Shown one piece after another: positions 1 through 8,407 of a stretch of 64,000 bases of DNA. The first letter of the stretch is position 1. Every line of letters starts with the position of its first letter. Both the position numbers and the translations under genes were made by a program. The stretch comes from Prolixibacteraceae bacterium (GTDB lineage Bacteria; Bacteroidota; Bacteroidia; Bacteroidales; Prolixibacteraceae). The stretch spans positions 1 through 64,000 of the forward strand of contig JARKOX010000045.1 in assembly GCA_029975525.1 (NCBI GenBank), given 5' to 3'. The notes below the pieces were generated by a model, which had not been told where the DNA came from, did no database searches, and was given only the letters and a program-made list of their open reading frames with translations.

Positions 1-552
1 TGCCCGTTTGAAATCGTATTTGGGAACTGTTGTAATGTCAGTTACAATTGGTACTCCACCAAATAATTCGGCCAAGTTCCGGTAAGCAAATGCACGGAAG
101 AACCGGGCCTGAGCTACAGCATAGGATTTTTCGGCATCCGACGACCACGATATTTTTGACAATTCGGCCGCATACAAGGCCAGGTTAGCTCTTGAAATCA
201 CGTAATACCATGTTGTGTAATTTTCATAAAAGTTACCATTATCCGGATTGATGTTCCCGTAATTGTTAAACGAGTTACTACGGCGAATACTGGCCACGTC
301 AAACATATCGGTTCCGTTTCCGCGGAATACAAAAATCCATCCTTGTTCATTTGGATTTGCCCATAAATCGCGCAAATGTGAGTAGATCGAAACTAAAACC
401 TGATCAACCTGGGCTGACGTCGAAAAGGCATTGTCAACCGTATAAAAGGTTTGAGGATCTTCTTTCAAAAATTCTTCATCCGATTCGCAACTTACCATGC
501 TCACCAGAAATATCAGGAACCAGATGCCGGCTATGTATTTTATCTTTTTCAT
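1..552 (-). CDS. SusD/RagB-family outer-membrane lipoprotein, 5' part only
   Basis: This is the first 184 codons of a gene that runs off the left edge. Translating back from the ATG at 552 gives a lipoprotein signal peptide, MKKIKYIAGIWFLIFLVSM followed by V-S-C-E-S, with the lipobox cysteine near residue 22. Next comes the EEFLKEDPQT-type start seen in SusD proteins, and further in a YAVAQARFFRAFAYRNL stretch typical of the SusD TPR helices. SusD proteins bind glycans at the cell surface and cap their SusC partner. The gene lies 22 nt downstream of susC on the same strand, which is the usual pairing. Glycan specificity cannot be read from this part. The SusD call is firm. Confidence 0.93.
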   Translation of the reverse strand, partial: MKKIKYIAGIWFLIFLVSMVSCESDEEFLKEDPQTFYTVDNAFSTSAQVDQVLVSIYSHLRDLWANPNEQGWIFVFRGNGTDMFDVASIRRSNSFNNYGNINPDNGNFYENYTTWYYVISRANLALYAAELSKISWSSDAEKSYAVAQARFFRAFAYRNLAELFGGVPIVTDITTVPKYDFKRA

Positions 553-574
553 ATTTAAGTCGTTTTAAGTAAGG

Positions 575-3500
575 TTAGAAACTAATATTTGCCCCAATGG
601 AATAGGTTGAAGGCACCGGGAAGGTATTTTCACGAACCGGCGTACCGACTTCAGGATCGCCCCCAAACCAATTGGTTATCGTAGCCAGGTTTTTGGCGCT
701 GAGAAATACTTTCAAAGACTTAATCTGGGCTGCTTGGACGAATGGCTGATTAAAATTGTAGGAGAGCGAAACATCCTGGATCCGGACAAATCCGCGCGAC
801 TGGAGAGCCAGGTAACGGCCATCGCCGGCGAAATAAGCTGATGGATAAACGTTGCTTTTGTTTTCCGGAGTCCAGTAGGGTTTGGAAGTCATGTTGTCGT
901 TAAAACGACCGGTTCCGGAAGTCATATAAGCCGCGGTATTGCTTTTCATGTAATAACCGTTGCCCCCAAAAACACCGGTGATCATTGCATACAACTCAAG
1001 GTTTTTATAGGTCACGATGTTGCTCATATTCAACCTGAAATTTTCTTTGCCGTAACCTAAAATCCTGCGATCGGCCGAGGTGATTCCGTCTTCACCGTCC
1101 AGATCTTTATATTTTGGAGCACCGGGAGCAGCTCCTGTTAAAGCAATATATTCAGTATCGCTTTCCTGAACAATCCCGACCTGTTCATAACCATAAATAG
1201 CGCTAAGCGATTTCCCTATAAACAGTGAGTTGGAGATATCATCATCTTCAATCCCGTCGTTATTTTTGTCTTCGCCATAAAGTTTAACCAGTTTGTTCCG
1301 GTTTAGCCAGTAGGTAACTGAAGTATTCCAGGTCAAATCTTTGGTCTTAACGTTAACAGAACGCAGGGTGAATTCAACGCCGGTATTATTCACCTGTCCC
1401 ATCGAGGTACGAATGGTTTTGAAACCGGTCATCACCGGAATGTTACGGGTAAAAATCTGATCAGTTGTTTTGGAAAAATATACATCCAGGTCGGCAAAAA
1501 TGCGATTATTCAACCAGGCTGATTCGAATCCGGTGTTGATGGTTTCGGTCGTTTCCCATCCCAGATCGGAGTTTCCAAGTGCATTCTGAAACAATCCGTA
1601 ATTAATTTTTCCCAGAGCATTCGAAAATTCGTAACGAATATCACCCGAAGTACCGTTGGCAATGGTTGAAAGTGTGGCATACGGTCCGCTACCCTGGTTA
1701 CCGTTTTGTCCCCATGACAATTTCAATTTCAGATTATTCAGCGGCTCAAACGATTTGAGGAATTCTTCGTTCGAGATTTTCCAGGCGACACCGGCAGCGG
1801 CAAAGTTCCCCCATTTCTTGTTGACTCCAAACACTGAAGCACCATCGCGGCGATACGAACCGGTAAAGAAATATTTGTCGGCATACGAGTAACTGACACG
1901 CCCCAGGTAACCAATATTGGCGCGTTCATTAATATTGAGGTTCACCTTTTGAACAGTTGCTTTATGCAAACCAAACATTCCTAAAGAAGTATTTCCATTG
2001 GCTGCAAAATCCGAACCGGTTGAATTAACCTGCTCATAACGGAGATAGTCGCGGGTTGCAACCGCGGTAGCCTCAACATTGTGTTTGCCAAACGTTTGTT
2101 TGTAATTCAGAATGTTATCAAAAACATAACTTGAGGTTTTATTGTTGTCAATGTTTCCGTTGGCATTCGCAAGGAGACCAACTAAAGCAGCCGGGGCATA
2201 ACGACTCAACCCTTCACCTTCTTTGATGTAATACCTTTCATAGTAGAAATTACCCGATTGATTCTGATCGAGATTACTTTGAATGTTAATTTTATAATTC
2301 AAGCCTTTAATCCAGGGCACATCAACAACAGCATAGGCATTTAACCGGAAGTTATTGCGAACATCTTTGTTGTCGCGGGTATTGTCGTCCACGCCCCACA
2401 AGGGGTTGATGGCCGATTGGGTGTAAGGATATTTTTCAAGGTTACCTTGATCGTCCCGGAACATGACGCCATAAGGCGACATGGTTTGCGCTTCGCCTAC
2501 ATTGGCTGCAAAACCGGAATAATCGCGGCGTGAATAACCGGCATCCAAACCGACTTTCAGCCAATTGGTAATCGTGGTGTTTATTTTTCCGAGCAGCGAG
2601 ATACGATTAAAATCGTCGCCCACCACAATACCTTTGTTTTCATTGTAAGAGGCCGACACATAATAATTCACGGCCTGCGCAGCACCTGATACCGCAATCT
2701 GGTAATCCTGAATAATACCGGTCTGCGTTACTTTATCCAGCCAAACCGTTTCTTTTCCTGCTGCAAGGTTGGCTAACTCTCCTGCTTTCATCCAGTTGGT
2801 CGAACCTTCAGCATATTTATTACGGGCATTTACCACTTTTACCCATTCCTCACCTTTCATCATCACCGGTTTATTTTGCCAGGTTTGAAAACCTGCCGAA
2901 GTGTTGAAAGTGATTACAGGCTTACCGCTGCTTCCTTTTTTGGTCGTGATGGCAATGACTCCGTTTGCCGAACGCGAACCATATGCAGCAGCCGAAACAG
3001 CGTCTTTCAGAATATCATAGCTGGCGATATCGTTCGGATTGATGTCACTTAAACTTCCCATGTAAATAATTCCGTCGAGAACAATCAGCGGGTTGTTATC
3101 ACCATTAATCGAATTCTGCCCGCGAATTTCCATAGAAGGTTGTCCGCCCGCTGTATTGGTGGCTCCAATATTTAACCCTGCCACGTTTCCTTTTAATGAT
3201 TCCAATGCATTTAAATTTGGAATTAAGGAAACAGGAGATCCTTCCATTTTAACTGAACTAACAGACCCCGAATAATCTTGTCTTCTTGCAGTACCATACC
3301 CAATTACAATAACCTCATCCAAATCGGTCCGTTCTTCTTCCAATGTCACCTCTATCACATGTTTCCCCTGTGTTGGTATTTCCTGTGTTTTTAATCCCAC
3401 AAACGAAAACACCAAGATTGCATCAGGAGGAATGTTCCCTAACAAATAATTCCCATCCACTCCGGTAATGGTACCGGTAGTGGTTCCTTTCACCAGGACG

Positions 3501-3949
3501 GTCACCCCGGGCAACGGCTGGCCCGAACTGTCTGTCACCTTCCCGGTTACGGTTTTTTGTTGCTGAATAAGAAATTCTTCGGCCGACTTTTCGGTTTGTT
3601 TAACGACCACATAACGGTCGATAATTTTGTATTCTAATCCGGTTCCGGCCAATACCTGGTTGAGAATTTCTGTAATAGCGGCATTCTTCAGGTCAATCGA
3701 AACAACATTTTTGGATTGAACCTCCTCTTTTTTGAAATAAAAGTAGAACTCGCTTTGCTCCTCGATTTGATGGAAAACATCGATCAAAGAAGAGTTTTTA
3801 ACCGACAGGTTCAGTTTGGTGTTTTGCGAGTAGGAAGAGGCGCTTACCCCCGTTAGGCTTACCAATAAAAGGAAGACGGTTAGTCTCATAACTCTTAAAA
3901 ATTTAATCCACAGCCCCCTCGTGCTGCGAGAAATTAGTTGTTTTTTCAT
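575..3949 (-). CDS. SusC/RagA-family TonB-dependent transporter with STN domain
   Basis: This 1124-aa outer-membrane importer carries glycan fragments into the periplasm using TonB energy. In order it has a signal peptide (about 1-45, ending near SASSYSQ), an STN signalling domain (about 47-110), a carboxypeptidase-like beta-sandwich (TGKVTDSSGQPLPGVTV, about 130-210), a TonB-box-like DEVIVIGYGT, a plug, and a long beta-barrel ending in SIGANISF. I start at the ATG at 3949 because the basic MKKQLISRSTRG leads directly into the hydrophobic core; an in-frame start at 3976 would add nine residues. An STN domain next to a FecR and an ECF sigma gene is the known arrangement for ligand-induced trans-envelope signalling. 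The gene reads more AT-rich than the core genes to its right, which could mean acquisition, but I did not compute this. Confidence 0.95.
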   Translation of the reverse strand: MKKQLISRSTRGLWIKFLRVMRLTVFLLLVSLTGVSASSYSQNTKLNLSVKNSSLIDVFHQIEEQSEFYFYFKKEEVQSKNVVSIDLKNAAITEILNQVLAGTGLEYKIIDRYVVVKQTEKSAEEFLIQQQKTVTGKVTDSSGQPLPGVTVLVKGTTTGTITGVDGNYLLGNIPPDAILVFSFVGLKTQEIPTQGKHVIEVTLEEERTDLDEVIVIGYGTARRQDYSGSVSSVKMEGSPVSLIPNLNALESLKGNVAGLNIGATNTAGGQPSMEIRGQNSINGDNNPLIVLDGIIYMGSLSDINPNDIASYDILKDAVSAAAYGSRSANGVIAITTKKGSSGKPVITFNTSAGFQTWQNKPVMMKGEEWVKVVNARNKYAEGSTNWMKAGELANLAAGKETVWLDKVTQTGIIQDYQIAVSGAAQAVNYYVSASYNENKGIVVGDDFNRISLLGKINTTITNWLKVGLDAGYSRRDYSGFAANVGEAQTMSPYGVMFRDDQGNLEKYPYTQSAINPLWGVDDNTRDNKDVRNNFRLNAYAVVDVPWIKGLNYKINIQSNLDQNQSGNFYYERYYIKEGEGLSRYAPAALVGLLANANGNIDNNKTSSYVFDNILNYKQTFGKHNVEATAVATRDYLRYEQVNSTGSDFAANGNTSLGMFGLHKATVQKVNLNINERANIGYLGRVSYSYADKYFFTGSYRRDGASVFGVNKKWGNFAAAGVAWKISNEEFLKSFEPLNNLKLKLSWGQNGNQGSGPYATLSTIANGTSGDIRYEFSNALGKINYGLFQNALGNSDLGWETTETINTGFESAWLNNRIFADLDVYFSKTTDQIFTRNIPVMTGFKTIRTSMGQVNNTGVEFTLRSVNVKTKDLTWNTSVTYWLNRNKLVKLYGEDKNNDGIEDDDISNSLFIGKSLSAIYGYEQVGIVQESDTEYIALTGAAPGAPKYKDLDGEDGITSADRRILGYGKENFRLNMSNIVTYKNLELYAMITGVFGGNGYYMKSNTAAYMTSGTGRFNDNMTSKPYWTPENKSNVYPSAYFAGDGRYLALQSRGFVRIQDVSLSYNFNQPFVQAAQIKSLKVFLSAKNLATITNWFGGDPEVGTPVRENTFPVPSTYSIGANISF

Positions 3950-4001
3950 AGATTTAGATGATTTTAAAATGAACACTAAGCGTTTGTTTTAGGTCGTAGC
4001 C

Positions 4002-4032
4002 ACGGCGGAAATGGTGCGAACATTTTCGCCGT
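4002..4032 (+). other. 12-bp inverted repeat in the fecR-susC gap
   Basis: In the 116-bp gap between fecR and susC, ACGGCG-G-AAATG (4002-4013) pairs with CATTT-T-CGCCGT (4021-4032) around a 7-nt loop, with one G-U pair. The T-run lies on the plus-strand side (4032-4036), so as an intrinsic terminator it would act on antisense transcripts. On the minus strand it would be a hairpin in the susC leader. Its role is unknown. Confidence 0.5.
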
Positions 4033-4065
4033 TTTTCCTTTATTTTTCCATAGGCATCCTGGTTT

Positions 4066-5061
4066 TTAGGTACGTTGGTATATTACGATCTTATCTTTCC
4101 CGTTTACTTTTACCTCATGGGTAAACCGGATGGGGGCAAGTATCTGCAGAGCCTGCATAATTTGGTCGATGGGCTTGTTTTTCAGGATAGTGCCTGAAAA
4201 ACGGAGCGACTTCAAGGCTTCTTCACTAAAAGCAATCTCTACATTGAACCACCGCTCCAGCTTCCGGGCAATTTCATCCAGCGATTCGTCCTCGAAATAG
4301 ATTTTACCCTCTTTCCAGGCAGCATAGAAGCCTGTATTTACATTGCTGATCTGGAGAACACTCCCGTTTTTCCCCAAGGTTGCTGTCTGTCCGGGTTTAA
4401 GGCGGGCGATGGATTTCCCGGCAACATCGTTCACCGAAACGCTGCCTTCCACCAGGGTCACCGAAGTGGAAGCATCCGCAGGGTAGGCCGAGAGGTTGAA
4501 TGAGGTGCCCAATACTTCAACCTGCAGGTCATCGGTCTGGATAAAGAATGGTTTGTCGGGCATCCGGGCAACTTCAAAAAAAGCTTCTCCCTCGACAGAG
4601 ACAGTCCGGCGGGTTTCGGCAAATCGCTCCGGGTAACGCAGCGTAGTGCCCGAATTAAGCCAGATGCGCGTCCCGTCGCTGAGGGTCAGCTGGCTCATCT
4701 GCCCGAAAGGGACTGAAATTTCGGAATAGCGAATTTCCCGATCCGCCACCAGCAACGGTTTCAACAAATTACCGGCGAAAAAAGCCAACAGCACCAAGGC
4801 GGCATACTTCAAAAAACTGGTCATCTGCAAAATTTTCCGGCGGCGGATCCGACTCTCCACTTTTTGCCACGATCTGGTTTTGCTCTCAGCGGTTATTCCA
4901 CTCAAATGCGGTAAAGCTTCGCGAATCTTCCGGGATTTTTCATATTGCTGACGATTTCCCTCATCGCTCATCATCTGTTTGAATTCCGGCTCCTCTGCTG
5001 CGCTCAGCTCTCCGTGTAATGCCCCGGCAATATGTTCCCAAAGGGAATCACGTTTTTCCAT
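4066..5061 (-). CDS. FecR-family anti-sigma factor
   Basis: This 331-aa single-pass inner-membrane anti-sigma factor should hold the neighbouring ECF sigma and release it when SusC binds ligand. Its N-terminal cytoplasmic part is about 1-80, and one membrane helix follows (about 83-105, FLKYAALVLLAFFAGNLL). The periplasmic FecR domain contains SDGTRIWLNSGTTLRYPERF and VEGEAFFEVAR. The last 70 or so residues match the DUF4974 module of Bacteroidota FecR proteins (SLDEIARKLERWFNVEI). It sits 61 nt downstream of the sigma gene and 116 nt upstream of susC. A stand-alone regulatory role is unlikely given this context. Confidence 0.94.
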   Translation of the reverse strand: MEKRDSLWEHIAGALHGELSAAEEPEFKQMMSDEGNRQQYEKSRKIREALPHLSGITAESKTRSWQKVESRIRRRKILQMTSFLKYAALVLLAFFAGNLLKPLLVADREIRYSEISVPFGQMSQLTLSDGTRIWLNSGTTLRYPERFAETRRTVSVEGEAFFEVARMPDKPFFIQTDDLQVEVLGTSFNLSAYPADASTSVTLVEGSVSVNDVAGKSIARLKPGQTATLGKNGSVLQISNVNTGFYAAWKEGKIYFEDESLDEIARKLERWFNVEIAFSEEALKSLRFSGTILKNKPIDQIMQALQILAPIRFTHEVKVNGKDKIVIYQRT

Positions 5062-5122
5062 TCATCTTGTTCTTTAATCTAACAGACGGAAGAAACAGCA
5101 GAAAGGGTGACAGGAGAAACGG

Positions 5123-5674
5123 CTAAAATTTTCTAAAAAGAAGAAATAGCTGAAAAGTTTTGGGATCGAGTTCCTCTTTCAGAAACCGGTAGGCACGCCC
5201 CATCTGGGTTTTTACCGTATTGACCGATATGTGGAGTTGTTCGGCAATCTGAGCGTAGGTGAATGAATCGAATGCCGCCATCTCCAGGATGCACCGGCGC
5301 TGGGCGGGAAGTTTTTCGAGCGCCTGGTGCAGTTTGTCGTAAAAATCAAACTCCTCCAGCCGCTCTCCGTCCGGCAGTTCCGGAATCGTCTCCGGAGAAA
5401 CCCACTTCACCTTTTTCTTTCGCAGGTCGTCAATTAACCCGTTTCGTACCATCAGAAACAGATAACTCTTCACCGATCGTTCGATCAGGATCGCTTTTCG
5501 CCTGGTCCACAGCTTGATGAAGCAGTCCGAAACAATTTCTTCTGCCGGATAATGATCGCCGGCAATTTTCCGGGCATACAGGTTCATCTGAGAAAAATAC
5601 CGGTTGTGCAACATCTTCAGCGCCTGCGTGTCGCCTTGCCTGATCTGTTCCCAAATTTCCCAATCGTCGTACAT
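5123..5674 (-). CDS. ECF sigma-70 factor (SigW/RpoE-like)
   Basis: This 183-aa protein has the two regions of an extracytoplasmic-function sigma factor. Region 2 is about 10-85 (ALKMLHNRYFSQMNLYARKI, then EEIVSDCFIKLW). Region 4 is about 115-170 (LEKLPAQRRCILEMAAFDSF, then the helix-turn-helix YAQIAEQLHISVNTVKTQ). It should direct RNA polymerase to the SusCD genes when FecR is inactivated. It lies 102 nt downstream of the GH105 gene and upstream of fecR. No TAnnTTTG box was found before it, so it may be read from the upstream gene or autoregulated. Confidence 0.93.
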   Translation of the reverse strand: MYDDWEIWEQIRQGDTQALKMLHNRYFSQMNLYARKIAGDHYPAEEIVSDCFIKLWTRRKAILIERSVKSYLFLMVRNGLIDDLRKKKVKWVSPETIPELPDGERLEEFDFYDKLHQALEKLPAQRRCILEMAAFDSFTYAQIAEQLHISVNTVKTQMGRAYRFLKEELDPKTFQLFLLFRKF

Positions 5675-5776
5675 ATTCCTGTTTTTCCGGCAGAAGCATT
5701 GTTTTTTGATCAGACAAAATCAAAAAAGAGTTCTGCAGCAATTCGTTGTTTTCCGATTTTCACCGGCGACCACCGT

Positions 5777-6901
5777 CTACCGCGCCAGCCGGTACACTTC
5801 GCTTCCGGCCAGTAGAAAGGCTCCCAGGCCGTAATCTTCAAAGTTGGGTTCGATGTCGTATCCGACCGGTTGGCTCGATTTGGGCTCTTTCCCGGTTCCC
5901 TGCACATATCCCAAAAACCCGTTGCGGTGAAGCGCCTTTTGGGCGAGGGCCTCCCACCCTTTGAGCACTGCCGGCAGATATTTCCCTTTCTTCAGGTAGC
6001 CCTGATTGATTCCCCAGGCCATCCCGTAAACAAAAAAGGCTGTTCCCGACGTTTCGGGGCCGCCAAAATTGCCGGGATCGTGGAGACTGACATTCCAGAA
6101 ACCATCGTCGCGCTGAACTTTCAACAAAGCTTCCGACATCTCTTTTAACATGCGGATATATTCCTGCCGTTGCTTTTTATCGGGCGGATTCTGCTCCAGA
6201 ACCCGGACCATGGCGGCCAGCACCCAGCCATTTCCGCGCGACCAGTAACAATCTTCGCCGTTGGGTTCGGTGTAGGGCGGATCGAAATCGGCATCGCGCC
6301 ACCAGAGCCGGTCTTTCGGATTGTAAAGACCCTGCCCGCCCATTTTGTTTTTCGAGTAGAGATACATTTCAAACAGGCGGTCCCAGTATTTATTCTCTTT
6401 TTCGATGGCGCCCAGCCGGGCAAACACCGGCATGGCCATCTGCAGCGCATCAATCCACCACCAGTCGTCAATTTTATCAGATGCCACCATCCGGTCAACT
6501 GCTGCTTTGATGGCAGCTTTCCGTTCGGGCTGCGGATCCATTTTATAAAGGTCGAGATAGGTCTGACCGCAACACATATCGTCGGCATTGCGGTTTTCAT
6601 TACGGTAGGCCAGTCCCCACTGGTGTGCTTCTCCCCAGTTGACGGCATAATCCAGGTACTCTTTCCCGGGTTTTAACTGGTAAAGGGCCATCAACCCTTC
6701 GTAATAGGTCGCCCGGGTCCAGATGTTGGAAGGACGCGTTTTGTCGTTTACAATTTTAACTCCCGGATCGGGCCATTTCTGCATAAAATAGTGGTTGGCC
6801 AGCACCATTTTCTCCAATACTTCGGCTTTCGAAGGTAGTTCGCGGGCGGCCAGAACTCCGGCGATCAGGAGGAGAGCCCCAAAAAGGAAAGTTCGTTTCA
6901 T
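5777..6901 (-). CDS. GH105/GH88-family unsaturated glycosyl hydrolase (YteR/RhiN-like)
   Basis: This is a 374-aa exported (alpha/alpha)6-barrel enzyme. The family removes the 4,5-unsaturated uronic acid left at the non-reducing end by polysaccharide lyases, classically on rhamnogalacturonan. Visible marks are a signal peptide (1 to about 19, ending GVLAAR), MRRA-like barrel helices (IWTRATYYEGLMALY), ADDMCCGQTYLDLY, and WWWIDALQMAMPVFARLG, in which Asp151 matches the catalytic Asp of the YteR family. I start at the ATG at 6901 because the in-frame Met at 6931 falls inside the predicted -7 element. Next to a SusCD system this points to pectin or another uronate-rich glycan. The exact substrate is inference. 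Confidence 0.9.
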   Translation of the reverse strand: MKRTFLFGALLLIAGVLAARELPSKAEVLEKMVLANHYFMQKWPDPGVKIVNDKTRPSNIWTRATYYEGLMALYQLKPGKEYLDYAVNWGEAHQWGLAYRNENRNADDMCCGQTYLDLYKMDPQPERKAAIKAAVDRMVASDKIDDWWWIDALQMAMPVFARLGAIEKENKYWDRLFEMYLYSKNKMGGQGLYNPKDRLWWRDADFDPPYTEPNGEDCYWSRGNGWVLAAMVRVLEQNPPDKKQRQEYIRMLKEMSEALLKVQRDDGFWNVSLHDPGNFGGPETSGTAFFVYGMAWGINQGYLKKGKYLPAVLKGWEALAQKALHRNGFLGYVQGTGKEPKSSQPVGYDIEPNFEDYGLGAFLLAGSEVYRLAR

Positions 6902-7210
6902 TTCACTTGAAGTTAGATCAGTTTTTCCCAAAGATAACGGATTTCTTCTCGGATTTGAAACCTTCCGGCCGACAAAGCGGCGTCCTTTCCTTGAAGAGAA
7001 GTCCGGCGCTTTACAAAAAATTAACGGAACTTTCCCTTGTCTGTAAAAGCCAGCGGGTTGGTCCCTTCTGGCGCAACAGGTTTTAAAACATCATTCTTTC
7101 CGGGCCGGGAGTGACAATTGTGGGGAGAACTTAACCCAAATTTTTGTTAATTTGAACCCAGAACCCGAAGAGGGTCCAAATCAGAACCAAAAGCCTTAAT
7201 TTTGAAAGAG
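6902..7210. other. Divergent intergenic region between the GH105 gene and ilvE
   Basis: These 309 bp hold the minus-strand GH105 promoter at 6929-6936. A TAATTTTG box at 7197-7204 would place transcription start about at the ilvE ATG. A second, weaker TAATTTG lies at 7148-7154. No gene, repeat or RNA was recognised. Confidence 0.6.
6929..6936 (-). promoter_or_regulatory. Bacteroidota -7 element for the GH105 gene
   Basis: The minus strand reads TATCTTTG, an exact match to TAnnTTTG. Transcription would start near 6922, about 20 nt before the ATG. No clear -33 TTG was seen. Confidence 0.6.
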
Positions 7211-8230
7211 ATGGAAAATATTGACTGGAAGAACCTGGGATTCGGCTACCGGAAGACCGATTACAACATACGCTGTTATTACCGGAATGGAGCGTGGGGC
7301 GAACTGGAAGAGAGCTCCTCGGAGTTTATCAACCTGCACATGGCAGCAACGACATTGCATTACGGCCAGGAGGCTTTTGAAGGGCTGAAGGCTTTTCGGG
7401 GCCGCGACGGGAAGATCCGCATTTTCCGCATGGACGAAAACGCCCGCCGGCTGCAGGATTCGTGCGACGGCACCCTGATGGCCCGCCTGCCGGTTGAAAA
7501 ATTTCAGGAAGCAGTCAAACGGGTGGTCAAACTCAACGAACGTTTTGTTCCCCCTTACGAATCGGGAGCTTCCCTCTACATTCGCCCGATATTGTTCGGA
7601 ACCGGCCCCCAGGTGGGAGTCAAACCCGCCGAGGAGTACCTCTTTATTGTCTTCGTTACGCCGGTTGGCCCCTATTTTAAAGGCGGATTTCAAACCACCC
7701 CTTTCGTGATCATGCGCGAATACGACCGTTCGGCGCCGCTCGGCATGGGCAAATACAAGGTGGGCGGAAACTATGCCGCCAGCCTGGTAGCCGGCGAACG
7801 GGCTCACCAGCTGGGCTATTCAAACATCTTCTATCTCGACGCCAAAGAAAAAAAATATATCGACGAGTGCGGGGCAGCCAACTTCTTCGGAATCCGGAAC
7901 AACACCTACATTACGCCGAAATCGAGCTCCATCCTTCCCTCCATCACCAACAAAAGCTTAATGGTGCTAGCCGAAGAGATGGGGTTAAAAGTGGAGCAGC
8001 GGCCGGTGCCGGTCGAAGAGCTGTCAACGTTTGAAGAGGCCGGAGCCTGCGGAACCGCAGCCGTAATCAGCCCTATCGAACGGATCGACGACTACGATGA
8101 AAACAAAACGTACCTCTTTTCGCCCGACGGAAAACCGGGGGCGATCTGCGAAAAACTCTACAAAAAATTACGCGCCATTCAATACGGCGACGAACCCGAC
8201 CCCCACGGGTGGATCACCGTCCTGGAATAG
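7211..8230 (+). CDS. ilvE: Branched-chain amino acid aminotransferase
   Basis: This 339-aa PLP enzyme (fold type IV) makes the last transamination in Leu, Ile and Val synthesis. The start MENIDWKNLGFGYRKTDYNI matches the conserved N-terminus of Bacteroidota IlvE. Further marks are HYGQEAFEGLKAFRG, YKVGGNYAAS with the PLP lysine (GKYKVGGN), DECGAANFFGI and CGTAAVISPI. I prefer the ATG at 7211 to the in-frame TTG at 7202, which lies in a -7-like box. If that box is the promoter the mRNA would be nearly leaderless. A strong terminator follows the gene. Confidence 0.96.
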   Translation: MENIDWKNLGFGYRKTDYNIRCYYRNGAWGELEESSSEFINLHMAATTLHYGQEAFEGLKAFRGRDGKIRIFRMDENARRLQDSCDGTLMARLPVEKFQEAVKRVVKLNERFVPPYESGASLYIRPILFGTGPQVGVKPAEEYLFIVFVTPVGPYFKGGFQTTPFVIMREYDRSAPLGMGKYKVGGNYAASLVAGERAHQLGYSNIFYLDAKEKKYIDECGAANFFGIRNNTYITPKSSSILPSITNKSLMVLAEEMGLKVEQRPVPVEELSTFEEAGACGTAAVISPIERIDDYDENKTYLFSPDGKPGAICEKLYKKLRAIQYGDEPDPHGWITVLE

Positions 8231-8245
8231 TCCTTTCAGACCGGA

Positions 8246-8279
8246 AACGCGGATGACCAACCATTCATCCGCGTTTTTT
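8246..8279 (+). terminator. Intrinsic terminator after ilvE
   Basis: A perfect 10-bp stem, AACGCGGATG (8246-8255) with CATCCGCGTT (8266-8275), has a 10-nt loop and runs into TTTTTT. Confidence 0.92.
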
Positions 8280-8367
8280 ATTTCCCCTTTCTCCAGAAAT
8301 TCTGTTACCATTTTTTGAAGTTTTGCCTGAATCCCTGGCAACGCTGTTCATTTTCCGTATAAAAATG

Positions 8368-8375
8368 TACTTTTG
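8368..8375 (+). promoter_or_regulatory. -7 element for asnS
   Basis: TACTTTTG matches TAnnTTTG exactly. Transcription would start near 8382, about 26 nt before the asnS ATG. Confidence 0.6.
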
Positions 8376-8407
8376 TTCCCCTTGGTTTACAGCGAAAGAA
8401 AAGTGTT

